The notes beneath the pieces were generated by a model, which saw only the letters and a list, made by a program, of their open reading frames with translations, was not told the origin of the DNA and searched no databases. Positions 16,509-24,718 of a stretch of 60,874 nucleotides of DNA are shown here, piece after piece (position 1 is the first letter of the stretch; every line of letters begins with the position of its first letter). The translations under genes and the position numbers were made by a program. The stretch is from positions 1 through 60,874 of the forward strand of contig OMVB01000063.1 of assembly GCA_900314395.1 (NCBI GenBank), in the 5' to 3' direction. Origin of the DNA: an uncultured Prevotellaceae bacterium (GTDB lineage: Bacteria; Bacteroidota; Bacteroidia; Bacteroidales; UBA932).

Positions 16509-17456
16509 TTACCACCTTACGATTGCCGCGGCGGAAAGAAGGCCTGCACCGAAGGCGCTGAACGCCAGGATATCGCCCTCTTTGAAGAGCCCCCTGCGGT
16601 TGCATTCATCCAGGAGGATGGAGCAAGACGCCGACGACGAATTGCCGTGGTCCGCGATGTTGGTGGGGAACTTTTCGTCGGACTCTCCCATGAAGTTCTT
16701 TATTGCGTCGATGATGCGCATATTTGCCTGATGCACAACATAATAGTCTACATCCGACTTCTTCATGCCGATGCTGTCCAGGAGTTCCACTACCTCTGTG
16801 GTGGATGCGGTTACGGCGAATTTGAACACGTCGCGGCCCATCATCTGCAGCGGAACGCTGGTCTCCGTCTTGGTGATGTAAGGCGTAGGCTCGATGGTTC
16901 TCTTTTCCCAGAGCTTGCTTACTGCGGGCTGGCTGTGGGTCTTGGTGGCAAGGATGTTGTCGCCCTCACCAAGAACAACGGCACCGGCCCCGTCCCCGAA
17001 GAGGACGCAGGTGGAGCGGTCGCTCCAGTCGCACATGCGCGTGGGCTCGTCTGCGCAGACAATAAGTACGTTTTTAACCCTGCCGGCACGGTAATAGGTC
17101 TCTGCGATGTCCAGTGCGAACAAGAAGCCGGGGCAGGCGCAGTTTATGTCAAAACAGCTGCACTTGAGGCCGATTTTCTCTGATATTACACAGGCCAGGG
17201 AGGGGGTTATGTATTCATTGACTACGTTTGAGCAAATAAACAAATCAATGTCTTCCAGGGACTTGCCGGACATTTCCAGGGCCTTGAGTGCAGCCTCTGC
17301 TCCCAAGTCCTCCAGGTACTCGTCAGAAATGACATGGCGCTTGCGGATACCGGTACGTGTGGAAATCCACTCGTCGCTGGTGTCAAGGAATTTGGCAAGA
17401 TCGTCGTTGGTGACAATTTTCTTGGGAAGTACACTTCCCGTTCCTAAAATTTTCAT
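16509..17456 (-). CDS. fabH: 3-oxoacyl-ACP synthase III
   Basis: A 315-residue enzyme that starts fatty acid synthesis by joining acetyl-CoA and malonyl-ACP. The triad is C108 in NCACPGF, H242 in VVHQANMRI and N272 in HGNSSSAS. The ATG at 17456 gives the expected family length and start (MKILGTGSVLPKK); the longer frame upstream runs through the promoter region. It is co-directional with fabF but separated by 74 bases holding a promoter, so the two may be expressed separately. Confidence 0.93.
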   Translation of the reverse strand: MKILGTGSVLPKKIVTNDDLAKFLDTSDEWISTRTGIRKRHVISDEYLEDLGAEAALKALEMSGKSLEDIDLFICSNVVNEYITPSLACVISEKIGLKCSCFDINCACPGFLFALDIAETYYRAGRVKNVLIVCADEPTRMCDWSDRSTCVLFGDGAGAVVLGEGDNILATKTHSQPAVSKLWEKRTIEPTPYITKTETSVPLQMMGRDVFKFAVTASTTEVVELLDSIGMKKSDVDYYVVHQANMRIIDAIKNFMGESDEKFPTNIADHGNSSSASCSILLDECNRRGLFKEGDILAFSAFGAGLLSAAAIVRW

Positions 17457-17498
17457 GCGTTTAATATTAATTGCCGCTTGGGCATAATTCATCAAATG

Positions 17499-17506
17499 CA
17501 AAATTA
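17499..17506 (-). promoter_or_regulatory. Promoter -7 box of fabH
   Basis: TAATTTTG on the minus strand, about 42 bases before the chosen ATG. It supports the internal start, because the longer frame would begin upstream of it. Confidence 0.55.
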
Positions 17507-17632
17507 CACCAATGTTTTGAATTAAAAAAATGATTGGGGCACTTTGTGGTAAAAGTGACAAATGATGCCTATAAATCAGACATTTAGTGGTGAAATTTCC
17601 ATATATGTGGCGAAATTTTTTCAAAAAATTGC

Positions 17633-17640
17633 TAATTTTG
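17633..17640 (+). promoter_or_regulatory. Promoter -7 box of the LytTR gene
   Basis: TAATTTTG ends only six bases before the ATG at 17647, so transcription would begin at or next to the start codon and the mRNA would be leaderless or nearly so. No clear -33 box is visible. Confidence 0.45.
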
Positions 17641-17646
17641 CGAGTC

Positions 17647-18534
17647 ATGGACTCCGAAGGCAAGCATACACTGCCCCGTTATTTCAGGGGAAAATTCCAG
17701 ATGATAGGCACCGTTACTTTCACGGCGCTTTTCTCCCTTGTGTTCATGCTTTTCAGTATCCCTTTCTCCGATAATGCGTGGTTCGAGCTCGGCCCTACCA
17801 AGGCCTTCGCCTTCACGGCAACCTTCTTTGCGATAGCCCTGCTGGTTATCATAATCAGCCGCCGAATCATGTACGCTACGCGCAGGATGCGGATGACCTA
17901 CCTTGGCTTCGTGCTCTGGATTATAGCGGAGGCCGTCATAATCTGCCTGCTGTACACGGCTTTCACGATTCAGGGAGACGAGATCGGCATCATCGACATA
18001 GAAGAAAAGTCGTTCCAGGAAATCTTCGGCAGGGCGCTGCTATACGCATTCACATCGCTGATTGTACCCAACATCATCGCCGGGATGTATTTCGCCATCC
18101 TGGACAAGAACAAGACCATCTTCAAATCCAGCAAGAGGTCGGCTGCAACAGAGAACGCCACTCCCCTTCCGGAAGAGCGCAAGGTCAATCTTTACGACCT
18201 GGGCGGCACCCTTAAGTTCTCAACTACTCTGGGAAGCATCTACTATTTTGAATCGGACGACAATTACATTATTGTATGGTATAGGGGGGCCGGCGGAGAG
18301 CTTTCAAAGTACATGGTGCGCAACCGTCTCAAGAGCCTGGAGGATAATTTCAAGGATACGATGCTGGTACGGTGCAACCGCAAATACGTGGTTAACGCCG
18401 GTAAAGTCAAGGTGCTAAGGCACGGGGATCAGGGATACGAACTTGAGTTGGAAGGGCCCGGCCTGCCGGTTATTCCGGTTACCAAAACCTATGAGGTTCA
18501 ATTACTTAAGGCCATACAAGATCTTAGCGTCTAA
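17647..18534 (+). CDS. Membrane-bound LytTR-family DNA-binding regulator
   Basis: A 295-residue protein with four predicted membrane helices (about 19-40, 54-72, 86-106 and 130-152), a linker, and a C-terminal LytTR domain (about 190-292) beginning FSTTLGSIYYFESDDNYIIV. LytTR domains bind promoter DNA as dimers. Here there is no receiver domain, so a membrane signal may be sensed directly. The ATG at 17647 is preferred because translation upstream would read through the -7 box. It is divergent from fabH, which may be a target. Its 3' end overlaps the trmH-type gene by four bases. Confidence 0.85.
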   Translation: MDSEGKHTLPRYFRGKFQMIGTVTFTALFSLVFMLFSIPFSDNAWFELGPTKAFAFTATFFAIALLVIIISRRIMYATRRMRMTYLGFVLWIIAEAVIICLLYTAFTIQGDEIGIIDIEEKSFQEIFGRALLYAFTSLIVPNIIAGMYFAILDKNKTIFKSSKRSAATENATPLPEERKVNLYDLGGTLKFSTTLGSIYYFESDDNYIIVWYRGAGGELSKYMVRNRLKSLEDNFKDTMLVRCNRKYVVNAGKVKVLRHGDQGYELELEGPGLPVIPVTKTYEVQLLKAIQDLSV

Positions 18535-19238
18535 AGGCTTCTCCTTTTAAATTCAGATACAGTAAGGGCGGTTGCCACTGCAACGTTCAGGGATTCCGCC
18601 GTGGGGCCTTCCGCGAATGAGGGTATGGTGAGTTTCACGCTTACCTGGGCGGCTGTTTCCGGGCTGATTCCATGGGCTTCGTTACCCATGACTATCAGGC
18701 CTTCCGCGGGAAGATCCGCGGTGTAGATGTTCTCCCCTCCAAGGAAGGTGCCGAACACTTGTAAGCCTTTGGCCTTGAATTCTTTACATAGCTGCGGAAT
18801 GTCGGCTGTGACTGGCTGCCGGCGCAGGATCGTGCCCATCGACGCCTGGATGACCTTGGGATTGAAGGCTTCCACGGAGTCCGTGGAAACGTAAACGGTG
18901 TCTATTCCAAACCAGTCGGCCATCCTCAGGATTGTACCCATGTTGCCGGGGTCACGGACTCCGTCAAGTGCCAGGCACAGGCCGCCGGCGGCGGGTTTCA
19001 CCGGTTTGGGAATACGGATGACGGCAAGGACCGGGGACGGGCTGGTGAGGCAGCTGATGCGCTCCATCGCCTTTTCCCCGATGTCTTCTTTTTTATAGAC
19101 TTCGACTACTTCAAGGCCGGAGGCCAGGGCCTCGGCTACCATTTTCTCTCCCTCTACGCAGAAAAGCCCAAGTTCATCACGGAATTTTTTCTCCCGTAAC
19201 GACCTTATCTCCTTTATCTTTGCCGTAGACAATTCCAT
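18531..19238 (-). CDS. TrmH/SpoU-family RNA 2'-O-methyltransferase
   Basis: A 235-residue SPOUT methyltransferase. The three family motifs are present: RDPGNMGTILR, VMGNEAHGIS and IPSFAEGPTAESLNV, which build the knotted SAM site. An N-terminal substrate-binding domain (about 1-85) contains the typical REKKFRDELGLFCVEGEK opening. Target RNA (23S rRNA or tRNA) cannot be read from sequence. It follows queF by four bases and ends in a four-base overlap with the convergent LytTR gene. The ATG at 19238 avoids overlap with queF. Confidence 0.88.
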   Translation of the reverse strand: MELSTAKIKEIRSLREKKFRDELGLFCVEGEKMVAEALASGLEVVEVYKKEDIGEKAMERISCLTSPSPVLAVIRIPKPVKPAAGGLCLALDGVRDPGNMGTILRMADWFGIDTVYVSTDSVEAFNPKVIQASMGTILRRQPVTADIPQLCKEFKAKGLQVFGTFLGGENIYTADLPAEGLIVMGNEAHGISPETAAQVSVKLTIPSFAEGPTAESLNVAVATALTVSEFKRRSL

Positions 19239-19242
19239 AATC

Positions 19243-19701
19243 TTATTCGTGCGCCTCAAAGCGCTTCACGGCAAGATCCTCCCACTTTGTCCCAGGACGC
19301 CCGTAATTGGCATAAGGATAAATGGAAATGCCGCCTCTGGGGGTGAAGAAGCCGGTGACCTCTATGTACTTGGGATCCATCAGCTTGATGAGGTCCTTCA
19401 TGATAACGTTCACGCAATCCTCATGGAAGTCGCCGTGATTGCGGAAGCTGTAAAGATACAGTTTAAGGCTCTTGCTTTCCACCATCTTTACATCGGGAAT
19501 ATAGCTGATGCGAATCTCTGCAAAATCCGGCTGGCCGGTGATAGGGCAAAGGGTGGTGAATTCAGGGCAGTTGAAACGGACCCAGTAGTCGTTTCCCTGA
19601 TGGCGGTTCTCGAAGGTTTCAAGAACCTCGGGGGCGTAGTTGTCTTTATAAACGACCTTTTTGCCAAGGGCCTGGAGCCCCTCGTTTTCTCTGTTTGCCA
19701 T
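19243..19701 (-). CDS. queF: NADPH-dependent 7-cyano-7-deazaguanine reductase
   Basis: A 152-residue short-form (unimodular) QueF that reduces preQ0 to preQ1 in queuosine synthesis. The active-site cysteine is in [14 protein letters not shown], and the conserved acid lies in [27 protein letters not shown] is the NADPH-site signature. The ATG at 19701 gives normal length. It sits between prfA (seven-base gap) and a methyltransferase gene; queA lies elsewhere at 37818, so the pathway is dispersed. Confidence 0.94.
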   Translation of the reverse strand: MANRENEGLQALGKKVVYKDNYAPEVLETFENRHQGNDYWVRFNCPEFTTLCPITGQPDFAEIRISYIPDVKMVESKSLKLYLYSFRNHGDFHEDCVNVIMKDLIKLMDPKYIEVTGFFTPRGGISIYPYANYGRPGTKWEDLAVKRFEAHE

Positions 19702-19708
19702 ACTCTTT

Positions 19709-20803
19709 TTAATTTTCGCCGGCCTCCTTAAGACGCTCGGCGTTCTCTGCAATTACCAGCTGGTCAATGCATTCCTGAATGTCTCCGTCCATGAAAACGG
19801 GAAGATTGTACATGCTCCAGCCGGTACGGTGGTCCGTTACGCGGGACTGGGGATAATTGTATGTACGGATTTTCGCGGAACGGTCTCCCGTGGAAACCAT
19901 GGTCTTACGCTTTGCTGCGATTCCGTCCAGGTATTTCTGGTGCTCCATGTTGTACAGACGGGTACGGAGCTCGGCCATTGCGCGGTCAAGGTTCTTGAGC
20001 TGGGAACGCTCCTCCTGGCACTGTACCACGATACCTGAAGGGATATGGGTAAGACGGACTGCGGAATAGGTGGTGTTAACGCCCTGTCCTCCGGGGCCCG
20101 ATGAGCAGAAGAGGTCCTTGCGGATATCGTTCATATTCAATTCGATATCGAATTCTCCGGCCTCCGGGAACACTGCCACCGACGCTGCCGATGTCTGCAG
20201 GCGGCCCTGGGTCTCTGTCTGGGGAACCCTCTGGACGCGGTGTACGCCGGATTCGTACTTCATCGTTCCGTAAACACCGTCGTTGTTGCTGGAAAGGGTG
20301 AATACTATCTGCTTGAAGCCACCGGAGGTACCGGGAGCCTGGTCTGTTACCTCAAGCTTCCAGCCCTTGCGCTCTGCGTACTTGCTGTACATGCGGAAGA
20401 GGTCTCCCGCGAAGATGGCAGCCTCGTCTCCACCGGCGCCGCCGCGGATTTCCACGATGGCGTTCTTGCCGTCATCCGGGTCTGCAGGGATGAGCAGCAG
20501 CTTGATGTTCTGCTCCATTTCCGGGAGTTTGGGCTCTATCTGGGCTATCTCATCGCGGGCCATCTCACGCAGGTCCTCGTCCTTTTCATTCATGAGGATG
20601 TCCTTTGCGGTGGCCATTTCCTCCAGCATGCCCTTGTACTCGAGTCCGGCCTTTATGATAGGCTGGAGCTCCTTATAGTCCTTGTTCAGCTGAACGTATT
20701 TCTTCATGTCAGACATGACCTCAGGATCTGCGAGCTGTTCCTGAAGTTTCTGATATTTGTCCTGGAGACTCAGTACTTTCTCCAAAAGTGTATTCTCTGC
20801 CAT
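19709..20803 (-). CDS. prfA: Peptide chain release factor 1
   Basis: A 364-residue factor that ends translation at UAA and UAG. The stop-codon reading tripeptide is PQT (194-196, within [10 protein letters not shown]), diagnostic of RF1 rather than RF2, and the peptidyl-hydrolysis motif is GGQ at 238-240. The N-terminal coiled-coil region (1-100) is typical. It leads the prfA-queF-trmH operon with a good promoter 20 bases upstream. Confidence 0.96.
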   Translation of the reverse strand: MAENTLLEKVLSLQDKYQKLQEQLADPEVMSDMKKYVQLNKDYKELQPIIKAGLEYKGMLEEMATAKDILMNEKDEDLREMARDEIAQIEPKLPEMEQNIKLLLIPADPDDGKNAIVEIRGGAGGDEAAIFAGDLFRMYSKYAERKGWKLEVTDQAPGTSGGFKQIVFTLSSNNDGVYGTMKYESGVHRVQRVPQTETQGRLQTSAASVAVFPEAGEFDIELNMNDIRKDLFCSSGPGGQGVNTTYSAVRLTHIPSGIVVQCQEERSQLKNLDRAMAELRTRLYNMEHQKYLDGIAAKRKTMVSTGDRSAKIRTYNYPQSRVTDHRTGWSMYNLPVFMDGDIQECIDQLVIAENAERLKEAGEN

Positions 20804-20822
20804 AATATCCTAAATAATCGTG

Positions 20823-20854
20823 CAAAGATACACTTATTTCTCTTATTATCCAAA
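20823..20854 (-). promoter_or_regulatory. Promoter of the prfA-queF-trmH operon
   Basis: On the minus strand TTTG (20854-20851), exactly 20 bases, then TATCTTTG (20830-20823). The -7 box ends 19 bases before the prfA ATG. Confidence 0.75.
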
Positions 20855-20857
20855 AAC

Positions 20858-21700
20858 CTACTTTCTTGGATGATGTTCCAGGACGGAGCGCTGCCAGGTG
20901 GCGCGGTCTATGTGGGTATAGATTTCCGTAGTGAGAATACTTTCGTGCCCCAGCATCTCCTGAACCGCGCGAAGGTCCGCTCCAGCCTCTACAAGATGGG
21001 TGGCGAAAGAGTGCCGGAAAGTATGCGGAGAGATTTCCTTGTGGATGCCCGCGGCAATTGCCTGGGCCTTGATCATATTGAAGATGGAAATGCGGCTGAG
21101 GGGCTTCCCGTGGGCGTTCAGGAACATGAAATCGCTGTCAAAGGGCCTCTCTGAAAGGTACGCGTCCAGCGCCTCCAGTGCAGGCACCCCTATTGGCACC
21201 AGGCGCTGCTTGTCGCCCTTTCCCACAACACGCAGGAAACCTTCGTCCTTGAAGACATCGGCAACGTGAAGGGACGCCGCCTCCGACACCCGCAGTCCGC
21301 AGCCATAAAGCACCTCCAAGATTGCGCGGTCCCTCCTGCCGCGCCAGGATGTTGTATCTACCGAGTCCAGGATTGCCAGCACCTCATCCACCGACAGCAC
21401 CGACGGAATGTACCGGCCAAGCTTGGGCGCGGCCACTTTGTCGCAGGGATTATCCTCACGTAACTTATCCAGTATCAGGAAGTTAAAGAAGCTGCGCAAG
21501 GCGCTCAGAAGCCGCGCCTGGCTGCGCTCAGACATATCCTTCCGGCCAAGGTAGCCGATGATATCGTCGGCGGAGACAAGTTCCGGTTTAACGCCGGTTT
21601 CCGACAGGAAAAGTTCAACATCGCTACCGTAAGACGCCACCGTGTTGGGTGACATCTTACGCTCGAATTTAAGATAATATCGGAACCGGTCAGTAAGCAC
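20858..21700 (-). CDS. Tyrosine recombinase, XerC/XerD type
   Basis: A 280-residue site-specific recombinase, probably the chromosome-dimer resolvase or its partner. The N-terminal SAM-like domain (about 5-85) precedes the catalytic domain with Arg in GCGLRVSEA, HTFRHSFATH, and LGHESILTTEIYTHI with the nucleophilic Tyr. The GTG at 21700 shares its first base with the tdk stop (TAGTG) and gives the usual N-terminal length; an ATG at 21733 would overlap tdk by 34 bases. No att sites or phage genes are near, which argues for a housekeeping role. Confidence 0.9.
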   Translation of the reverse strand: MLTDRFRYYLKFERKMSPNTVASYGSDVELFLSETGVKPELVSADDIIGYLGRKDMSERSQARLLSALRSFFNFLILDKLREDNPCDKVAAPKLGRYIPSVLSVDEVLAILDSVDTTSWRGRRDRAILEVLYGCGLRVSEAASLHVADVFKDEGFLRVVGKGDKQRLVPIGVPALEALDAYLSERPFDSDFMFLNAHGKPLSRISIFNMIKAQAIAAGIHKEISPHTFRHSFATHLVEAGADLRAVQEMLGHESILTTEIYTHIDRATWQRSVLEHHPRK

Positions 21701-22272
21701 TACTGTTCCTCTGATAACGCCTTGTTGAAACACTCGCGGCAGAGCGGCTCATAAACATCCTTCTCTCCCAGGACCACCAGCTTCTTGCTCTCTGAAAGAC
21801 GATGTGAATGATTGGCCAGATTACCGCATTTTACGCAGATGGCATGCACCTTCTGTACGTCCTCCGCGATGGCCATGAGGCCCGGGATAGGGCCAAACGG
21901 CTTGCCCAGATAGTCTGTATCAAGGCCGGCGGCAATCACGCGTACACCGCGGTTGGCCAGCTCCTGGGCGACATCAATCAGGGTAAGATCGAAGAACTGG
22001 GCCTCGTCAATGCCGACAACCTCTACGTCGGGGTCTATCTGAAGCATGCGGGACGGCGACTTTATGGGCGTGCAGGATATGCTGTGGGAGTCGTGTGACA
22101 CAACGTCCAGGTCTGAATAACGTTTGTCGATAGTGGGCTTGAAGGTGGCGATTTTCTGCTTTGCGAACTGCGCTCTTTTAAGCCTTCTGATCAATTCTTC
22201 GGTCTTTCCGGAGAACATCGAGCCGCAAATTACTTCGATACATCCGGATTTTTTTGTGTTTTCTGAAAACAT
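21700..22272 (-). CDS. tdk: Thymidine kinase
   Basis: A 190-residue type II thymidine kinase that salvages thymidine to dTMP. Walker A is GSMFSGKT (17-24), the magnesium site lies in [10 protein letters not shown], and four cysteines (CVKCG and CRECF) form the zinc lasso. It is followed by the recombinase gene in a one-base overlap. A minus-strand -7 box lies 40 bases upstream. Confidence 0.95.
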   Translation of the reverse strand: MFSENTKKSGCIEVICGSMFSGKTEELIRRLKRAQFAKQKIATFKPTIDKRYSDLDVVSHDSHSISCTPIKSPSRMLQIDPDVEVVGIDEAQFFDLTLIDVAQELANRGVRVIAAGLDTDYLGKPFGPIPGLMAIAEDVQKVHAICVKCGNLANHSHRLSESKKLVVLGEKDVYEPLCRECFNKALSEEQ

Positions 22273-22285
22273 ATTTGTATTTTTG
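22253..22285 (+). promoter_or_regulatory. Promoter of the gene at 22337
   Basis: TTTG (22253-22256), 21-base spacer, TATTTTTG (22278-22285), about 50 bases before the ATG at 22337. The -33 part lies inside the start of tdk on the other strand. Confidence 0.55.
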
Positions 22286-22312
22286 TGAGGTTTTGCTACA
22301 GTTTAACCTTAG

Positions 22313-22320
22313 CAAAGATA
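22313..22320 (-). promoter_or_regulatory. Promoter -7 box of tdk
   Basis: TATCTTTG on the minus strand, 40 bases before the tdk ATG. No matching -33 box was seen. Confidence 0.5.
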
Positions 22321-22336
22321 GTCAATATTGCGCATT

Positions 22337-23095
22337 ATGGATACTAACTTTTCAGAAAAATTTAACGAACTTTTTCAGAAGTGGCAGAATCTGTCCTCGG
22401 AGGTCGAAGCCTTGCGTGTTGAGATAGAGAATCTTAAGGCCTTGCAGGAGACGGTTCCCGCTGCCGATGATGAGCCGATTGATGAAGAGCCGATAGATAT
22501 TGATTTGTCGATTGAAGATTTCTCCGCTCCGGCTACGCCTCCGGTCGAAATGACAGAAGAAGTGCCTCCGGTCGAAATGACAGAGCCGGAAGAGGGTCAT
22601 CCTCGGAGGAATGGACCCATATTTATTGACGGAGAGGATAACCCTCTTCCGGCGCCCGAAGCCGAACCAGTGGCAGAACCCGAGCCAGAGGCAGACGGCG
22701 ACATGCCGGAGAGCCTCTTCGGCGATGTCCCCGAGCCAGTAGGCGACGCCGGGAAAGGCCGTCGCAGAGCCCCCAGAGCTGTATACCAGACAGCATCGGC
22801 ACCAAAAGCCGTAATAGACGCAATGTCCGCAAAAGCCGCCTGGAGGGTAGATATGCCCGGGCCGGAAGTCCGCTCCCTGCGCAGCGCAATCGCACTGGGA
22901 GACCAGGTCGTATTCATAAACCGCCTGTTCAGGAAAGACAGCTCTCTGTACCAGTCCACCATCGACATACTGAACAACACCCCAACCCTTTCAGCAGCAA
23001 TCGATTACCTGAGCGAAACATTCCCGGAGTGGGACCTGGAGTCGGAGGACGTTTACAGGTTCATGATGGCGGTACGCCGTAAAATCCGCAAATAA
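22337..23095 (+). CDS. Conserved hypothetical protein with coiled-coil N terminus and repeat-built linker
   Basis: A 252-residue cytoplasmic protein of unknown function. Residues 6-35 look like a coiled coil (LFQKWQNLSSEVEALRVEIE). An acidic, Pro-rich linker runs to about 140. A compact C-terminal domain (about 170-252) includes LRSAIALGDQVVFINRLFRK and resembles proteins found next to rsmI in other Bacteroidetes. The linker is unusual: it contains an exact 20-base direct repeat encoding PPVEMTE twice (68-83), immediately followed by palindromic element E (84-108). The ATG at 22337 is preferred over an in-frame TTG at 22328. It shares one base with rsmI (TAATG). Confidence 0.75.
   Translation: MDTNFSEKFNELFQKWQNLSSEVEALRVEIENLKALQETVPAADDEPIDEEPIDIDLSIEDFSAPATPPVEMTEEVPPVEMTEPEEGHPRRNGPIFIDGEDNPLPAPEAEPVAEPEPEADGDMPESLFGDVPEPVGDAGKGRRRAPRAVYQTASAPKAVIDAMSAKAAWRVDMPGPEVRSLRSAIALGDQVVFINRLFRKDSSLYQSTIDILNNTPTLSAAIDYLSETFPEWDLESEDVYRFMMAVRRKIRK
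22538..22584. repeat. Direct repeat in the linker of the gene at 22337
   Basis: The 20-base unit CCTCCGGTCGAAATGACAGA occurs exactly at 22538-22557 and 22565-22584, a 27-base period that adds nine residues in frame. Its complement contains CATTTCGACC, reminiscent of intergenic palindromic repeats common in many bacteria. The second copy ends where the left arm of element E begins. Confidence 0.85.
22585..22653 (-). repeat. Palindromic element E (GGTCCAT-loop family), inside a coding sequence
   Basis: Arms 22585-22604 and 22634-22653 pair over 20 bases with one mismatch, enclosing 29 bases. The middle 17 bases (22611-22627), read on the minus strand, are AATAAATATGGGTCCAT, aligned without gaps to the loops of B, C and D. 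The six bases on each side of this core do not pair. The element is translated in frame as part of the linker of the gene at 22337. Confidence 0.75.
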
Positions 23096-23769
23096 TGGCC
23101 GGAATACTATATATTGTACCGACTCCCGTCGGAAACCTGGAGGACATGACACTGAGGGCTGTTCGCATACTCTCAGAGGCAGACCTTATCCTGGCGGAAG
23201 ACACCCGTACAAGCTCCGTGCTTCTTAAGCACTACGATATTCACAAGCCACTGCGCTCGCACCACAAATTCAACGAGCACAAGGCCTCGCAAGAAGTTGT
23301 AAATGAATTACTTGCAGGAAAGACTATAGCGCTTGTCAGCGACGCGGGAACTCCCGGGATTTCAGATCCGGGGTTCTTCCTGGCACGCCTTTGCGCAGCA
23401 GAGGGCATTGAGGTCCAGACTCTCCCGGGAGCTACGGCATGCATTCCGGCGCTGGTATCCTCCGGGCTGCCCTGCGACCGCTTCTGCTTCGAGGGTTTCC
23501 TGCCGGTAAAAAAGGGCCGCCAGACTTTGCTCAAAACCCTGGCGGAGGAACCGCGCACAATGGTGTTTTACGAGTCCCCGTACAGACTTGTAAAGACACT
23601 GGAGCAGTTTGCGCAGTATTTCGGGGAGGACCGCCCGTGCTGCGTTTCAAGGGAGATTTCAAAGAAATTCGAAGAGCATCGCCGTGGCAGTATTGCAGAT
23701 GTACTGGAGCACTTCAGGCAGACTGAGCCCAAAGGCGAGATTGTTATAACCTTAGGGGGAAAGCCTTAG
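23095..23769 (+). CDS. rsmI: 16S rRNA 2'-O-ribose C1402 methyltransferase
   Basis: A 224-residue member of the tetrapyrrole-methylase superfamily. Diagnostic RsmI features are the opening LYIVPTPVGNLEDMTLRAV, the AEDTRTSSVLL segment, the SAM loop ALVSDAGTPGISDPG and FYESPYRL. The modification fine-tunes ribosomal decoding. It overlaps the upstream gene by one base and precedes the HhH gene by six bases. Slightly shorter than E. coli RsmI, as is common in Bacteroidetes. Confidence 0.94.
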   Translation: MAGILYIVPTPVGNLEDMTLRAVRILSEADLILAEDTRTSSVLLKHYDIHKPLRSHHKFNEHKASQEVVNELLAGKTIALVSDAGTPGISDPGFFLARLCAAEGIEVQTLPGATACIPALVSSGLPCDRFCFEGFLPVKKGRQTLLKTLAEEPRTMVFYESPYRLVKTLEQFAQYFGEDRPCCVSREISKKFEEHRRGSIADVLEHFRQTEPKGEIVITLGGKP

Positions 23770-23775
23770 GTTAAA

Positions 23776-24642
23776 ATGGGAAAAGACAATGAGGGGAAGA
23801 GGGTTTCCGCTTCCTTTGCAACCGGGGTGGTGGCTCTGGTTTTTCTTGCCGTGGGTTATCAGACGGCGCTTTTCATTCATCATTCGTCGATTGTAAAGAT
23901 TTCCGCCAACCGGGATACCCCGGACACTGTTTTCATATATGACGATGGTTCTGCAAAGGCAAAGGACAAAACAGGAAACCGCAGGGCCACACGGCGGAGC
24001 GGGAGGCATTCGGCGGCTGCGGAGGCGGTGAGGAGGAATACGGCTAAACGGAGTTTCGAGTGTTTTGATTTTGACCCGAATACTGTTACGGAAGAGGAGC
24101 TGATGCGGCTGGGGTTTTCGCAAAAACAGGCGGCTTCCATCTGTAATTATCGGGAAAAGGGCGGGCGGTTCCGGCGCAAGGAGGACTTTGCAAAGTCCTA
24201 TGTAGTAGCAGATTCCGTTTACCGGCGGCTGGAGCCTTATATCCGGATTCCGAAGGTGGACATTAACCTGGCGGATTCCGCAGCTTTTGACGCGCTGCCG
24301 GGAATAGGGCCGTGGTTTGCCGCAAAAATGGTCAGCTACCGAAAGGAATTACACGGTTATTCCTACCCGGAGCAACTCATGGACATCTATCATTTTGACC
24401 AGGAAAAGTTCGACGGGTTGAAAGACCTTATAACCGTCTCTGAGCCACAGCCTTACGACCTTTGGAAGCTGCCGGAGGACAGCCTGCGGAAACACCCTTA
24501 TATACGCTCCAGGGCCCACGGCGTGGTGGTTTTCCGTGAAAACAATCCTCCGGAGGCACTTACGCCGGAGGCCCTGGGCCGCGCCGGTGTCCTGTCCCCG
24601 GAAAACGCCGCAAAGCTCTCCCGCTGCCGCCTTGCCATGTGA
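23776..24642 (+). CDS. Helix-hairpin-helix (ComEA-like) membrane-anchored protein
   Basis: A 288-residue protein with one N-terminal membrane helix (about 13-35), a basic linker rich in Arg (60-93), then HhH units: DFDPNTVTEEELMRLGFS near 97 and VDINLADSAAFDALPGIGPW near 165, the classical ComEA/HhH pattern. A third unit near the C terminus is degenerate. Such proteins bind DNA non-specifically; ComEA relatives act in DNA uptake. A dprA gene is present at 39287, but no other competence genes are seen. It is the last gene of the rsmI group. Confidence 0.8.
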   Translation: MGKDNEGKRVSASFATGVVALVFLAVGYQTALFIHHSSIVKISANRDTPDTVFIYDDGSAKAKDKTGNRRATRRSGRHSAAAEAVRRNTAKRSFECFDFDPNTVTEEELMRLGFSQKQAASICNYREKGGRFRRKEDFAKSYVVADSVYRRLEPYIRIPKVDINLADSAAFDALPGIGPWFAAKMVSYRKELHGYSYPEQLMDIYHFDQEKFDGLKDLITVSEPQPYDLWKLPEDSLRKHPYIRSRAHGVVVFRENNPPEALTPEALGRAGVLSPENAAKLSRCRLAM

Positions 24643-24645
24643 CAG

Positions 24646-24676
24646 TTTGATATTTGTGGAATATGTGCTATATTTG
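24646..24676 (+). promoter_or_regulatory. Promoter of the DPP III-C11-porin-transglycosylase operon
   Basis: TTTG (24646-24649), 19-base spacer, TATATTTG (24669-24676), 42 bases before the ATG at 24719. Confidence 0.75.
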
Positions 24677-24718
24677 CAGGTTACTATGGTTATATAAGAA
24701 ATACAGTAGAAAAGAGAT

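Noticed and set aside
20858-21700. Tyrosine recombinase as part of a mobile element or phase-variation system
   Set aside because: It is coupled to tdk and next to prfA, with no nearby inverted repeats of invertible-promoter type or phage genes; a chromosomal XerC/D role is simpler.
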